64,000 bases of DNA, taken from positions 1-64,000 of the forward strand of contig NW_026893841.1 of NCBI RefSeq assembly GCF_032452875.1, given 5' to 3'. Numbering within the stretch: the first letter of the stretch is position 1; every line of letters starts with the position of its first letter. Below are positions 1-11,127 of the stretch, in pieces. Both the position numbers and the translations under genes were made by a program. The DNA comes from Bos javanicus. Taxonomy: Eukaryota > Chordata > Mammalia > Artiodactyla > Bovidae. Below the pieces are notes generated by a model that did not search any database, was not told the DNA's origin, and saw only the letters and a program-made list of their open reading frames with translations.

Positions 1-580
1 TGATCCAGGGTATTCGAAGGAGAGATGGCCTAGGCGACTATTTATATGCTAATCAGAGATGTCAAGAATAATAGTATGAGGAAGCTCAGTAGGAAAATTC
101 GGTGGAGAAAAGAGACTGAGTAGCTTGGTTTACGCGGAAGACCAATCAAACTTCAAGACAAGAAGTTTGCACCACTTACGTAGGCCGCAGGAGCCCTCTC
201 GAATACCGAAAGGTGCCTCACCCTAGACACCTTCTCGAGTAGGTCTTAGCAGCCCAGGCATAATTAGTAAGCGTGGTGGGTTCCGCGCTCCAGATGGAGA
301 CTCAGCTGGAAGTTAAAGGGAAGAATGACAAGGAACTTTATGAATTGGAGCTGTAAGTTAACTCTTTGACAGAGAGAGCGAGATGGTGGTGAGGGACAGC
401 CCCCAGTGAAATCAGAGGTGAGAGCACAAAGCAATACAGTAGGCAGACTCCGGTTTTTTTGGGGGGAGATGCTCGAGAATATCCGGGTGGACTCCTGAGG
501 CTCGATCCCGCATTTGCGTATGCCGAGCCTCCTTCCTCATGACCTTTGTCCAGAGTGGAATGCCTCCCCGGCTCCCGGCA
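1..580 (-). mobile_element. Endogenous retrovirus LTR, copy 1 (3' end cut by window edge)
   Basis: Minus-strand LTR lacking only its last ~20 bp, which lie left of the window. Its 5' end is TGCCGGGAGCC at 580. TATAAATA lies at 46-39 and an inverted CCAAT at 142-146. It carries the GAATACCG variant shared with copy 7 and a small deletion in the GAGGAAGCTC stretch (other copies read GAGGAGAGCTC). Internal tract is T7G6. Confidence 0.85.
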
Positions 581-1370
581 GATGATCAGTGCATGCTCAG
601 TCACGATATCAGTGCCTGCTGAGCCACGTGATCACTGACGGCACAGTCACGTGATCAGCGCCTCTCAGTCACGTGATCACCGTATGATAAACACGTGATC
701 AGTGAACGACTAGCCACGTGATCACTGCATGCGCGGTCAGGTGGTCAGTTCCTGATCACCCACCTGATCAGTGCGTGCACAGTCCCCTGATCAGCGCCTG
801 TCAGTCACTGATCACTGCCTGATAAACCGTGATCAGTGCCCGAACAGCCACGTCATCAGTGCATGCGCAGTCACGTGATCAGTGCATGATAGCCACGTGA
901 TCAGTGCGTGCACAGTCCCATGATCAGCGCCTGTCAGTCACTGATCATTGCCTGATAAACACGTGATCAGTGCATGATGAGCCATGTGATCAGTGCCCGA
1001 TCAGCCACGTCATCAGTGCATGCGCAGTCCCGTCATCAGTGCATGATAGCCACGTGATCAGTGCCTGCTCAGTCACGTGATCTGGACTTGATCAGCCACG
1101 TGATCAGTGCCTGCAGAGTCACGTGATCAGGGCCTGCTGAGCTGCGTGATTCCTGCCGGCTCATCTGCATGACAATTGCCAGCTGAGCTGCGTGATTCCT
1201 GTCGGCTCATCTGCTTGACAATTGCCAGCTGAGCTGCGTGATTCCTGCCTGGTCACGTGCTTGATTATTGCCAGTTGAGCAGCATGATTCGTCACTGCTG
1301 AGCTCCATGCTTATTGCCTGCTGATTGCGTGGTTCGTGTCTGCTCAGCTCTTTGAGTATTGCCTCCTGAG
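581..1370. repeat. Satellite segment of unit 1: 23-bp monomers then 46-bp units
   Basis: 581-1129 holds divergent 22/23-bp monomers, many with CACGTGATCA; 1130-1370 holds five or so 46-bp units recognised by GCTGAGCTGCGTGATT and TGACAATTGCCA. A GTG-initiated frame of 60 codons on the minus strand runs through the 46-bp part and starts inside the primer site. It is a by-product of the repeat and not called as a gene. Confidence 0.9.
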
Positions 1371-1388
1371 GTCCCTGTTCGGTCGCCA
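1371..1388 (-). other. Retroviral primer-binding site (tRNA-Lys3 type), representative
   Basis: Reads TGGCGACCGAACAGGGAC on the minus strand, 17 of 18 matches to the tRNA-Lys3 primer-binding site; the mismatch is A for C at position 6. It lies 2 bp beyond the LTR 3' end, the expected place. The other twelve sites lie at 2778-2795, 4051-4067, 5464-5481, 6876-6893, 8285-8302, 9693-9710, 11108-11125, 12520-12537, 13934-13951, 15343-15360, 16754-16771 and 18167-18184. The position-6 mismatch is common to all, so it predates amplification. Confidence 0.85.
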
Positions 1389-1448
1389 CCTGCCGGGGAC
1401 CAGCCCCAACTGATCCAGGGTATTCGAAGGAGAGATGGCCTAGGCGAC

Positions 1449-1456
1449 TATTTATA
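1449..1456 (-). promoter_or_regulatory. LTR TATA box, representative
   Basis: TATAAATA on the minus strand, 58 bp before the LTR 3' end, with an inverted CCAAT about 97 bp upstream. Equivalent boxes begin at 39, 2856, 5542, 6954, 8363, 9771, 11186, 14012, 15421, 16832 and 18245; those at 4128 and 12598 are CATAAATA. If active, transcripts would run leftward through the primer site into the 46-bp units and 23-bp monomers. Activity is inference. Confidence 0.6.
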
Positions 1457-1552
1457 TGCTAATCAGAGATGTCAAGAATAATAGTATGAGGAGAGCTCAG
1501 TAGGAAAATTCGGTGGAGAAAAGAGACTGAGTAGCTTGGTTTATGCGGAAGA

Positions 1553-1557
1553 CCAAT
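1553..1557 (-). promoter_or_regulatory. Inverted CCAAT box in LTR, representative
   Basis: CCAAT on the plus strand, ATTGG in LTR orientation, ~97 bp upstream of the TATA box. The spacing is typical of CCAAT elements that bind NF-Y. It is retained in the copies read. Function is inferred. Confidence 0.4.
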
Positions 1558-1987
1558 CAAACTTCAAGACAAGAAGTTTGCACCACTTACGTAGGCCGCA
1601 GGCGCCCTCTCGAATGGCGAAAGGTGCCTCACCCTAGACACCTTCTCGAGTGGGTCTTAGCAGCCCAGGCATAATTAGTAAGCGTGGTGGGTTCCGCGCT
1701 CCAGATGGAGACTCAGCTGGAAGTTAAAGGGAAGAATGACAAGGAACTTTATGAATTGGAGCTCTAAGTTAACTCTTTGACAGAGAGCGAGATGGTGGTG
1801 GGGGACAGCCCCCAGTGAAATCAGAGGTGAGAGCACAAAGCAATACAGTAGGCAGACTCCGGTTTTTTGGGGGAGATGCTCGAGAACATCCGGGTGGACT
1901 CCTGAGGCTCGATCCCGCATTTGCGTAGGCCGAGCCTCCTTCCTCATGACCTTTGTCCAGAGTGGAATGCCTCCCCGGCTCCCGGCA

Positions 1988-2777
1988 CATGATCAGTGCA
2001 TGCTCAGTCACGATATCAGTGCCTGCTCAGCCACGTGATCACTGACGGCACAGTCACGTGATCAGCGCCTCTCAGTCACGTGATCACCGTATGATAAACA
2101 CGTGATCAGTGAACGACCAGCCACGTGATCACTGCATGCGAGGTCAGGTGGTCAGTTCCTGATCAGCCACCTGATCAGTGCGTGCACAGTCCCCTGATCA
2201 GCGCCTGTCAGTCACTGATCACTGCCTGATAAACACGTGATCAGTGCCGAACAGCCACGTCATCAGTGCATGCGCAGTCACGTGATCAGTGCATGATAGC
2301 CACGTGATCAGTGCGTGCACAGTCCCATGATCAGCGCCTGTCAGTCACTGATCATTGCCTGATAAACACGTGATCAGTGCATGATGAGCCATGTGATCAG
2401 TGCCCGATCAGCCACGTCATCAGTGCATGCGCAGTCCCGTCATCAGTGCATGATAGCCACGTGATCAGTGCATGCTCAGACACGTGATCTGGACTTGATC
2501 AGCCACGTGATCAGTGCCTGCAGAGTCACGTGATCAGGGCCTGCTGAGCTGCGTGATTCCTGCCGGCTCATCTGCATGACAATTGCCAGCTGAGCTGCGT
2601 GATTCCTGTCGGCTCATCTGCTTGACAATTGCCAGCTGAGCTGCGTGATTCCTGCCTGGTCACGTGCTTGATTATTGCCAGTTGAGCAGCATGATTCGTC
2701 ACTGCTGAGCTCCATGCTTATTGCCTGCTGATTGCGTGGTTCGTGTCTGCTCAGCTCTTTGAGTATTGCCTCCTGAG
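1988..2777. repeat. Satellite segment of unit 2
   Basis: Same arrangement as unit 1 at near-identical length. Carries GCGAGGTCAGG and CATGCTCAGACACG, variants shared with units 4, 8 and 10 (the second also with 13). Confidence 0.9.
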
Positions 2778-2797
2778 GTCCCTGTTCGGTCGCCACC

Positions 2798-3398
2798 TGC
2801 CGGGGACCAGCCCCAACTGATCCAGGGTATTCGAAGGAGAGATGGCCTAGGCGACTATTTATATGCTAATCAGAGATGTCAAGAATAATAGTATGAGGAG
2901 AGCTCAGTAGGAAAATTCGGTGGAGAAAAGAGACTGAGTAGCTTGGTTTACGCGGAAGACCAATCAAACTTCAAGACAAGAAGTTTGCACCACTTACGTA
3001 GGCCGCAGGCGCCCTCTCGAATGGCGAAAGGTGCCTCACCCTAGACACCTTCTCGAGTGGGTCTTAGCAGCCCAGGCATAATTAGTAAGCGTGGTGGGTT
3101 CCACGCTCCAGATGGAGACTCAACTGGAAGTTAAAGGGAAGAATGACAAGGAACTTTATGAATTGGAGCTCTAAGTTAACTCTTTGACAGAGAGAGCGAG
3201 ATGGTGGTGGGGGACAGCCCCCAGTGAAATCAGAGGTGAGAGCACAAAGCAATACAGTAGGCAGACTCCGGTTTTTTTGGGGGGGAGATGCTCGAGAATA
3301 TCCGGGTGGACTCCTGAGGCTCGATCCCGCATTTGCGTATGCCGAGCCTCCTTCCTCATGACCTTTGTCCAGAGTGGAATGCCTCCCGGCTCCCGGCA
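2798..3398 (-). mobile_element. Endogenous retrovirus LTR, copy 3
   Basis: 601 bp, ends and TATA box intact. It carries the CCACGCTCC and CAACTGG variants shared with copies 5, 9 and 11. One C is missing in the C-run near the 5' end. Internal tract T7G7, the longest G run in the array. Confidence 0.86.
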
Positions 3399-4050
3399 CA
3401 TGATCAGTGCATGCTCAGTCACGATATCAGTGCCTGCTCAGCCACGTGATCACTGACGGCACAGTCACGTGATCAGCGCCTCTCAGTCACGTGATCACCG
3501 TATGATAAACACGTGATCAGTGAACGACCAGCCACGTGATCACTGCATGCGCGGTCAGGTGGTCAGTTCCTGATCAGCCACCTGATCAGTGCGTGCACAG
3601 TCCCTGATCAGCGCCTGTCAGTCACTGATCACTGCCTGATAAACACGTGATCAGTGCCCGAACAGCCACGTCATCAGTGCATGCGCAGTCACGTGATCAG
3701 TGCATGATAGCCACGTGATCAGTGCGTGCACAGTCCCATGATCAGCGCCTGTCAGTCACTGATCATTGCCTGATAAACACGTGATCAGTGCATGATGAGC
3801 CATGTGATCAGTGCCCGATCAGCCACGTCATCAGTGCATGCGCAGTCCGTCATCAGTGCATGATAGCCACGTGATCAGTGCATGCTCAGTCACGTGATCT
3901 GGACTTGATCAGCCACGTGATCAGTGCCTGCAGAGTCACGTGATCAGGGCCTGCTGAGCAGCATGATTCCGTCACTGCTGAGCTCCATGCTTATTGCCTG
4001 CTGATTGCGTGGTTCGTGTCTGCTCAGCTCTTTGAGTATTGCCTCCTGAG
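3399..4050. repeat. Satellite segment of unit 3, lacking three 46-bp units
   Basis: The 23-bp part is complete. The 46-bp part is about 138 bp (three units of 46) shorter than in the other copies. The junction lies near 3958, between CCTGCTGAG and CAGCATGATTCC. This is the product expected from unequal exchange or slippage between 46-bp units. Confidence 0.9.
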
Positions 4051-4069
4051 GTCCCTGTTCGTCGCCACC

Positions 4070-4672
4070 TGCCGGGGACCAGCCCCAACTGATCCAGGGT
4101 ATTCGAAGGAGAGATGGCCTAGGCGACTATTTATGTGCTAATCAGAGATGTCAAGAATAAGAGTATGAGGAGAGCTCAGTAGGAAAATTCGGTGGAGAAA
4201 GAGACTGAGTAGCTTGGTTTATGCGGAAGACCAATCAAACTTCAAGACAAGAAGTTTGCACCACTTACGTAAGCCGCAGGCGCCCTCTCGAATGGCGAAA
4301 GGTGCCTCACCCTAGACACCTTCTCGAGTGGGTCTTAGCAGCCCAGGCATAATTAGTAAGCGTGGTGGGTTCCGCGCTCCAGATGGAGACTCAGCTGGAA
4401 GTTAAAGGGAAGAATGACAAGGAACTTTATGAATTGGAGCTCTAAGTTAACTCTTTGACAGAGAGAGCGAGATGGTGGTGAGGGACAGCCCCCAGTGAAA
4501 TCAGAGGTGAGAGCACAAAGCAATACAGTAGGCAGACTCCGGTTTTTTTTGTGGGGGGAGATGCTCGAGAACATCCGGGTGGACTCCTGAGGCTCGATCC
4601 CGCATTTGCGTAGGCCGAGCCTCCTTCCTCATGACCTTTGTCCAGAGTGGAATGCCTCCCCGGCTCCCGGCA
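4070..4672 (-). mobile_element. Endogenous retrovirus LTR, copy 4 (TATA box altered)
   Basis: 603 bp. The TATA box reads CATAAATA (4135-4128) instead of TATAAATA, a change shared only with copy 10. The T/G tract is T8-GT-G6, as in copies 8, 10 and 14. The adjoining primer-binding site (4067-4051) has lost one base and is 17 bp. Confidence 0.86.
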
Positions 4673-5463
4673 CATGATCAGTGCATGCTCAGTCACGATA
4701 TCAGTGCCTGCTGAGCCAGGTGATCACTGACGGCACAGTCACGTGATCAGCGCCTCTCAGTCACGTGATCACCCTATGATAAACACGTGATCAGTGAACG
4801 ACCAGCCACGTGATCACTGCATGCGAGGTCAGGTGGTCAGTTCCTGATCAGCCACCTGATCAGTGCGTGCACAGTCCCCTGATCAGCGCCTGTCAGTCAC
4901 TGATCACTGCCTGATAAACACGTGATCAGTGCCCGAACAGCCACGTCATCAGTGCATGCGCAGTCACGTGATCAGTGCATGATAGCCACGTGATCAGAGC
5001 GTGCACAGTCCCATGATCAGCGCCTGTCAGTCACTGATCATTGCCTGATAAACACGTGATCAGTGCATGATGAGCCATGTGATCAGTGCCCGATCAGCCA
5101 CGTCATCAGTGCATGCGCAGTCCCGTCATCAGTGCATGATAGCCACGTGATCAGTGCATGCTCAGACACGTGATCTGGACTTGATCAGCCACGTGATCAG
5201 TGCCTGCAGAGTCACGTGATCAGGGCCTGCTGAGCTGCGTGATTCCTGCCGGCTCATCTGCATGACAATTGCCAGCTGAGCTGCGTGATTCCTGTCGGCT
5301 CATCTGCTTGACAATTGCCAGCTGAGCTGCGTGATTCCTGCCTGGTCACGTGCTTGATTATTGCCAGTTGAGCAACATGATTCGTCACTGCTGAGCTCCA
5401 TGCTTATTGCCTGCTGATTGCGTGGTTCGTGTCTGCTCAGCTCTTTGAGTATTGCCTCCTGAG
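4673..5463. repeat. Satellite segment of unit 4
   Basis: 23-bp monomers followed by full-length 46-bp block. Carries GATCACCCTATG and GATCAGAGCGTGC, both shared with units 8 and 10. Confidence 0.9.
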
Positions 5464-5483
5464 GTCCCTGTTCGGTCGCCACC

Positions 5484-6084
5484 TGCCGGGGACCAGCCCC
5501 AACTGATCCAGGGTATTCGAAGGAGAGATGGCCTAGGCGACTATTTATATGCTAATCAGAGATGTCAAGAATAATAGTATGAGGAGAGCTCAGTAGGAAA
5601 ATTCGGTGGAGAAAAGAGACTGAGTAGCTTGGTTTACGCGGAAGACCAATCAAACTTCAAGACAAGAAGTTTGCACCACTTACGTAGGCCGCAGGCGCCC
5701 TCTCGAATGGCGAAAGGTGCCTCACCCTAGACACCTTCTCGAGTGGGTCTTAGCAGCCCAGGCATAATTAGTAAGCGTGGTGGGTTCCACGCTCCAGATG
5801 GAGACTCAACTGGAAGTTAAAGGGAAGAATGACAAGGAACTTTATGAATTGGAGCTCTAAGTTAACTCTTTGACAGAGAGAGCGAGATGGTGGTGGGGGA
5901 CAGCCCCCAGTGAAATCAGAGGTGAGAGCACAAAGCAATACAGTAGGCAGACTCCGGTTTTTTTGGGGGGAGATGCTCGAGAATATCCGGGTGGACTCCT
6001 GAGGCTCGATCCCGCATTTGCGTATGCCGAGCCTCCTTCCTCATGACCTTTGTCCAGAGTGGAATGCCTCCCCGGCTCCCGGCA
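5484..6084 (-). mobile_element. Endogenous retrovirus LTR, copy 5
   Basis: 601 bp with intact termini and TATA box. Carries CCACGCTCC and CAACTGG, grouping it with copies 3, 9 and 11. Internal tract T7G6. Confidence 0.86.
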
Positions 6085-6875
6085 CATGATCAGTGCATGC
6101 TCAGTCACGATATCAGTGCCTGCTCAGCCACGTGATCACTGACGGCACAGTCACGTGATCAGCGCCTCTCAGTCACGTGATCACCGTATGATAAACACGT
6201 GATCAGTGAACGACCAGCCACGTGATCACTGCATGCGCGGTCAGGTGGTCAGTTCCTGATCAGCCACCTGATCAGTGCGTGCACAGTCCCCTGATCAGCG
6301 CCTGTCAGTCACTGATCACTGCCTGATAAACACGTGATCAGTGCCCGAACAGCCACGTCATCAGTGCATGCGCAGTCACGTGATCAGTGCATGATAGCCA
6401 CGTGATCAGTGCGTGCACAGTCCCATGATCAGCGCCTGTCAGTCACTGATCATTGCCTGATAAACACGTGATCAGTGCATGATGAGCCATGTGATCAGTG
6501 CCCGATCAGCCACGTCATCAGTGCATGCGCAGTCACGTCATCAGTGCATGATAGCCACGTGATCAGTGCATGCTCAGTCACGTGATCTGGACTTGATCAG
6601 CCACGTGATCAGTGCCTGCAGAGTCACGTGATCAGGGCCTGCTGAGCTGCGTGATTCCTGCCGGCTCATCTGCATGACAATTGCCAGCTGAGCTGCGTGA
6701 TTCCTGTCGGCTCATCTGCTTGACAATTGCCAGCTGAGCTGCGTGATTCCTGCCTGGTCACGTGCTTGATTATTGCCAGTTGAGCAGCATGATTCGTCAC
6801 TGCTGAGCTCCATGCTTATTGCCTGCTGATTGCGTGGTTCGTGTCTGCTCAGCTCTTTGAGTATTGCCTCCTGAG
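6085..6875. repeat. Satellite segment of unit 5
   Basis: 23-bp monomers and full 46-bp block. Carries GCAGTCACGTCATC, shared with units 9, 11 and 12. Confidence 0.9.
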
Positions 6876-6895
6876 GTCCCTGTTCGGTCGCCACC

Positions 6896-7493
6896 TGCCG
6901 GGGACCAGCCCCAACTGATCCAGGGTATTCGAAGGAGAGATGGCCTAGGCGACTATTTATATGCTAATCAGAGATGTCAAGAATAATAGTATGAGGAGAG
7001 CTCAGTAGGAAAATTCGGTGGAGAAAGAGACTGAGTAGCTTGGTTTACGCGGAAGACCAATCAAACTTCAAGACAAGAAGTTTGCACCACTTACGTAGGC
7101 CGCAGGCGCCCTCTCGAATAGCGAAGGTGCCTCACCCTAGACACCTTCTCGAGTGGGTCTTAGCAGCCCAGGCATAATTAGTAAGCGTGGTGGGTTCCGC
7201 GCTCCAGATGGAGACTCAGCTGGAAGTTAAAGGGAAGAATGACAAGGAACTTTATGAATTGGAGCTCTAAGTTAACTCTTTGACAGAGAGAGCGAGATGG
7301 TGGTGGGGGACAGCCCCCAGTGAAATCAGAGGTGAGAGCACAAAGCAATACAGTAGGCAGACTCCGGTTTTTTTGGGGGAGATGCTCGAGAATATCCGGG
7401 TGGACTCCTGAGGCTCGATCCCGCATTTGCGTATGCCGAGCCTCCTTCCTCATGACCTTTGTCCAGAGTGGAATGCCTCCCCGGCTCCCGGCA
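6896..7493 (-). mobile_element. Endogenous retrovirus LTR, copy 6
   Basis: 598 bp, termini and TATA box intact. Carries GAATAGCGAA, shared with copy 12. The base next to the 5' end is G (CAGATGATC) rather than C, as in copies 1, 7, 10 and 12. Internal tract T7G5. Confidence 0.86.
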
Positions 7494-8284
7494 GATGATC
7501 AGTGCATGCTCAGTCACGATATCAGTGCCTGCTCAGCCACGTGATCACTGACAGCACAGTCACGTGATCAGCGCCTCTCAGTCACGTGATCACCGTATGA
7601 TAAACACGTGATCAGTGAACGACCAGCCACGTGATCACTGCATGCGCGGTCAGGTGGTCAGTTCCTGATCAGCCACCTGATCAGTGCGTGCACAGTCCCC
7701 TGATCAGCGCCTGTCAGTCACTGATCACTGCCTGATAAACACGTGATCAGTGCCCGAACAGCCACGTCATCAGTGCATGCGCAGTCACGTGATCAGTGCA
7801 TGATAGCCACGTGATCAGTGCGTGCACAGTCCCATGATCAGCGCCTGTCAGTCACTGATCATTGCCTGATAAACACGTGATCAGTGCATGATGAGCCATG
7901 TGATCAGTGCCCGATCAGCCACGTCATCAGTGCATGCGCAGTCCCGTCATCAGTGCATGATAGCCACGTGATCAGTGCATGCTCAGTCACGTGATCTGGA
8001 CTTGATCAGCCACGTGATCAGTGCCTGCAGAGTCACGTGATCAGGGCCTGCTGAGCTGCGTGATTCCTGCCGGCTCATCTGCATGACAATTGGCAGCTGA
8101 GCTGCGTGATTCCTGTCGGCTCATCTGCTTGAAAATTGCCAGCTGAGCTGCGTGATTCCTGCCTGGTCACGTGCTTGATTATTGCCAGTTGAGCAGCATG
8201 ATTCGTCACTGCTGAGCTCCATGCTTATTGCCTGCTGATTGCGTGGTTCGTGTCTGCTCAGCTCTTTGAGTATTGCCTCCTGAG
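7494..8284. repeat. Satellite segment of unit 6
   Basis: 23-bp monomers and full 46-bp block. Carries GACAGCACAG at 7550 (shared with unit 12) and TTGAAAATTGCC in the 46-bp part, also shared with unit 12. Confidence 0.9.
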
Positions 8285-8304
8285 GTCCCTGTTCGGTCGC
8301 CACC

Positions 8305-8902
8305 TGCCGGGGACCAGCCCCAACTGATCCAGGGTATTCGAAGGAGAGATGGCCTAGGCGACTATTTATATGCTAATCAGAGATGTCAAGAATAATAGTA
8401 TGAGGAGAGCTCAGTAGGAAAATTCGGTGGAGAAAAGAGACTGAGTAGCTTGGTTTACGCGGAAGACCAATCAAACTTCAAGACAAGAAGTTTGCACCAC
8501 TTACGTAGGCCGCAGGAGCACTCTCGAATACCGAAAGGTGCCTCACCCTAGACACCTTCTCGAGTGGGTCTTAGCAGCCCAGGCATAATTAGTAAGCGTG
8601 GTGGGTTCCGCGCTCCAGATGGAGACTCATCTGGAAGTTAAAGGGAAGAAAGACAAGGAACTTTATGAATTGGAGCTGTAAGTTAACTCTTTGACAGAGA
8701 GAACGAGATGGTGGTGGGGGACAGCCCCCAGTGAAATCAGAGGTGAGAGCACAAAGCAATACAGTAGGCAGACTCCGGTTTTTGGGGGAGATGCTCGAGA
8801 ATATCCGGGTGGACTCCTGAGGCTCGATCCCGCATTTGCGTATGCCGAGCCTCCTTCCTCATGACCTTTGTCCAGAGTGGAATGCCTCCCCGGCTCCCGG
8901 CA
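8305..8902 (-). mobile_element. Endogenous retrovirus LTR, copy 7
   Basis: 598 bp, termini and TATA box intact. Shares GAATACCG with copy 1. The GC-rich stretch is changed to GGAGCACTCTCG. Internal tract T5G5, the shortest of the array. Confidence 0.86.
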
Positions 8903-9692
8903 GATGATCAGTGCATGCTCAGTCACGATATCAGTGCTTGCTGAGCCAGGTGATCACTGACGGCACAGTCACGTGATCAGCGCCTCTCAGTCAGGTGATC
9001 ACCGTATGATAAACACGTGATCAGTGAACGACCAGCCACGTGATCACTGCATGCGAGGTCAGGTTGTCAGTTCCTGATCAGCCACCTGATCAGTGCGTTC
9101 ACAGTCCCCTGATCAGCGCCTGTCAGTCACTGATCACTGCCTGATAAACAGGTGATCAGTGCCCGAACAGCCACGTCATCAGTGCATGCGCAGTCACGTG
9201 ATCAGTGCATGATAGCCACGTGATCAGTGCGTGCACAGTCCATGATCAGCGCCTGTCAGTCACTGATCATTGCCTGATAAACACGTGATCAGTGCATGAT
9301 GAGCCATGTGATCAGTGCCCGATCAGCCACGTCATCAGTGCATGCGCAGTCCCGTCATCAGTGCATGATAGCCACGTGATCAGTGCATGCTCAGTCACGT
9401 GATCTGGACTTGATCAGCCTCGTGATCAGTGCCTGCAGAGTCACGTGATCAGGGCCTGCTGAGCTGCGTGATTCCTGCAGGCTCATCTGCATGACAATTG
9501 CCAGCTGAGCTGCGTGATTCCTGTCGGCTCATCTGCTTGACAATTGCCAGCTGAGCTGCGTGATTCCTGCCTGGTCACGTGCTTGATTATTGCCAGTTGA
9601 GCAGCATGATTCGTCACTGCTGAGCTCCATGCTTATTGCCTGCTGATTGCGTGGTTCGTGTCTGCTCAGCTCTTTGAGTATTGCCTCCTGAG
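8903..9692. repeat. Satellite segment of unit 7
   Basis: 23-bp monomers and full 46-bp block. Several E-boxes are altered by C/G exchange (CAGGTG at 8998 and 9150) and the block has private TCCTGCAGGCTC. Confidence 0.9.
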
Positions 9693-9712
9693 GTCCCTGT
9701 TCGGTCGCCACC

Positions 9713-10316
9713 TGCCGGGGACCAGCCCCAACTGATCCAGGGTATTCGAAGGAGAGATGGCCTAGGCGACTATTTATATGCTAATCAGAGATGTCAAGAA
9801 TAAGAGTATGAGGAGAGCTCAGTAGGAAAATTCGGTGGAGAAAAGAGACTGAGTAGCTTGGTTTATGCGGAAGACCAATCAAACTTCAAGACAAGAAGTT
9901 TGCACCACTTACGTAAGCCGCAGGTGCCCTCTCGAATGGCGAAAGGTGCCTCACCCTAGACACCTTCTCGAGTGGGTCTTAGCAGCCCAGGCATAATTAG
10001 TAAGCGTGGTGGGTTCCGCGCTCCAGATGGAGACTCAGCTGGAAGTTAAAGGGAAGAATGACAAGGAACTTTATGAATTGGAGCTCTAAGTTAACTCTTT
10101 GACAGAGAGAGCGAGATGGTGGTGGGGGACAGCCCCCAGTGAAATCAGAGGTGAGAGCACAAAGCAATACAGTAGGCAGACTCCGGTTTTTTTTGTGGGG
10201 GGAGATGCTCGAGTACATCCGGGTGGACTCCTGAGGCTCGATCCCGCATTTGCGTAGGCCGAGCCTCCTTCCTCATGACCTTTGTCCAGAGTGGAATGCC
10301 TCCCCGGCTCCCGGCA
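9713..10316 (-). mobile_element. Endogenous retrovirus LTR, copy 8
   Basis: 604 bp, termini intact and TATA box intact, unlike the otherwise similar copies 4 and 10. Carries the T8-GT-G6 tract and the AAGCCGCAGG variant. Confidence 0.86.
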
Positions 10317-11107
10317 CATGATCAGTGCATGCTCAGTCACGATATCAGTGCCTGCTCAGCCACGTGATCACTGACGGCACAGTCACGTGATCAGCGCCTC
10401 TCAGTCACGTGATCACCCTATGATAAACACGTGATCAGTGAACGACCAGCCACGTGATCACTGCATGCGAGGTCAGGTGGTCAGTTCCTGATCAGCCACC
10501 TGATCAGTGCGTGCACAGTCCCCTGATCAGCGCCTGTCAGTCACTGATCACTGCCTGATAAACACGTGATCAGTGCCCGAACAGCCACGTCATCAGTGCA
10601 TGCGCAGTCACGTGATCAGTGCATGATAGCCACGTGATCAGAGCGTGCACAGTCCCATGATCAGCGCCTGTCAGTCACTGATCATTGCCTGATAAACACG
10701 TGATCAGTGCATGATGAGCCATGTGATCAGTGCCCGATCAGCCACGTCATCAGTGCATGCGCAGTCCCGTCATCAGTGCATGATAGCCACGTGATCAGTG
10801 CATGCTCAGACACGTGATCTGGACTTGATCAGCCACGTGATCAGTGCCTGCAGAGTCACGTGATCAGGGCCTGCTGAGCTGCGTGATTCCTGCCGGCTCA
10901 TCTGCATGACAATTGCCAGCTGAGCTGCGTGATTCCCGTCGGCTCATCTGCTTGACAATTGCCAGCTGAGCTGCGTGATTCCTGCCTGGTCACGTGCTTG
11001 ATTATTGCCAGTTGAGCAGCATGATTCGTCACTGCTGAGCTCCATGCTTATTGCCTGCTGATTGCGTGGTTCGTGTCTGCTCAGCTCTTTGAGTATTGCC
11101 TCCTGAG
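10317..11107. repeat. Satellite segment of unit 8
   Basis: 23-bp monomers and full 46-bp block, closest to unit 4 by GATCACCCTATG and GATCAGAGCGTGC. Confidence 0.9.
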
Positions 11108-11127
11108 GTCCCTGTTCGGTCGCCACC

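Larger units (their letters stand above)
1391..1987 (-). mobile_element. Endogenous retrovirus LTR, copy 2 (best reference copy)
   Basis: 597 bp on the minus strand with perfect terminal inverted repeats, TGCCGGG at the 5' end (1987) and CCCGGCA at the 3' end (1391). The TG...CA ends, a TATA box (1456-1449), an inverted CCAAT ~97 bp upstream (1553-1557) and a lysine-type primer-binding site 2 bp beyond the 3' end (1388-1371) together identify a retroviral LTR. The tRNA-Lys primer points to a class II (betaretrovirus-like) or lentivirus-like element; class II is far more likely in a ruminant genome. No gag, pro, pol or env sequence follows: satellite begins straight after the primer site. Internal tract T6G5. 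Confidence 0.88.

Noticed and set aside
465..475. G-quadruplex potential of the LTR G-run
   Set aside because: A single run of 5-7 G without three further runs nearby; not enough for an intramolecular quadruplex.
470..500. Possible CENP-B box around TCGAGAATATCCGGG in the LTR
   Set aside because: The 3' half (A..CGGG) fits, but the TTCG half is shifted by one base, so the required motif TTCGNNNNANNCGGG is not met. No full match was found by eye elsewhere.
338..604. Frames of 73-113 codons within the LTRs
   Set aside because: Their length and frame change with the T/G tract from copy to copy, and they cover LTR sequence and adjoining satellite rather than a known retroviral gene.
1207..1389. 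A 60-codon minus-strand frame recurring in 12 of the LTR units
   Set aside because: It starts with GTG inside the primer-binding site and runs through 46-bp units. Its recurrence follows the repeat, and unit 3 loses it by deletion of 46-bp units. No domain or signal is seen.
1597..1615. CTCF-like core AGAGGGCG on the minus strand of the LTR
   Set aside because: Only the AGRKGGCR half matches; the upstream CCASY part is absent and some copies alter the core.
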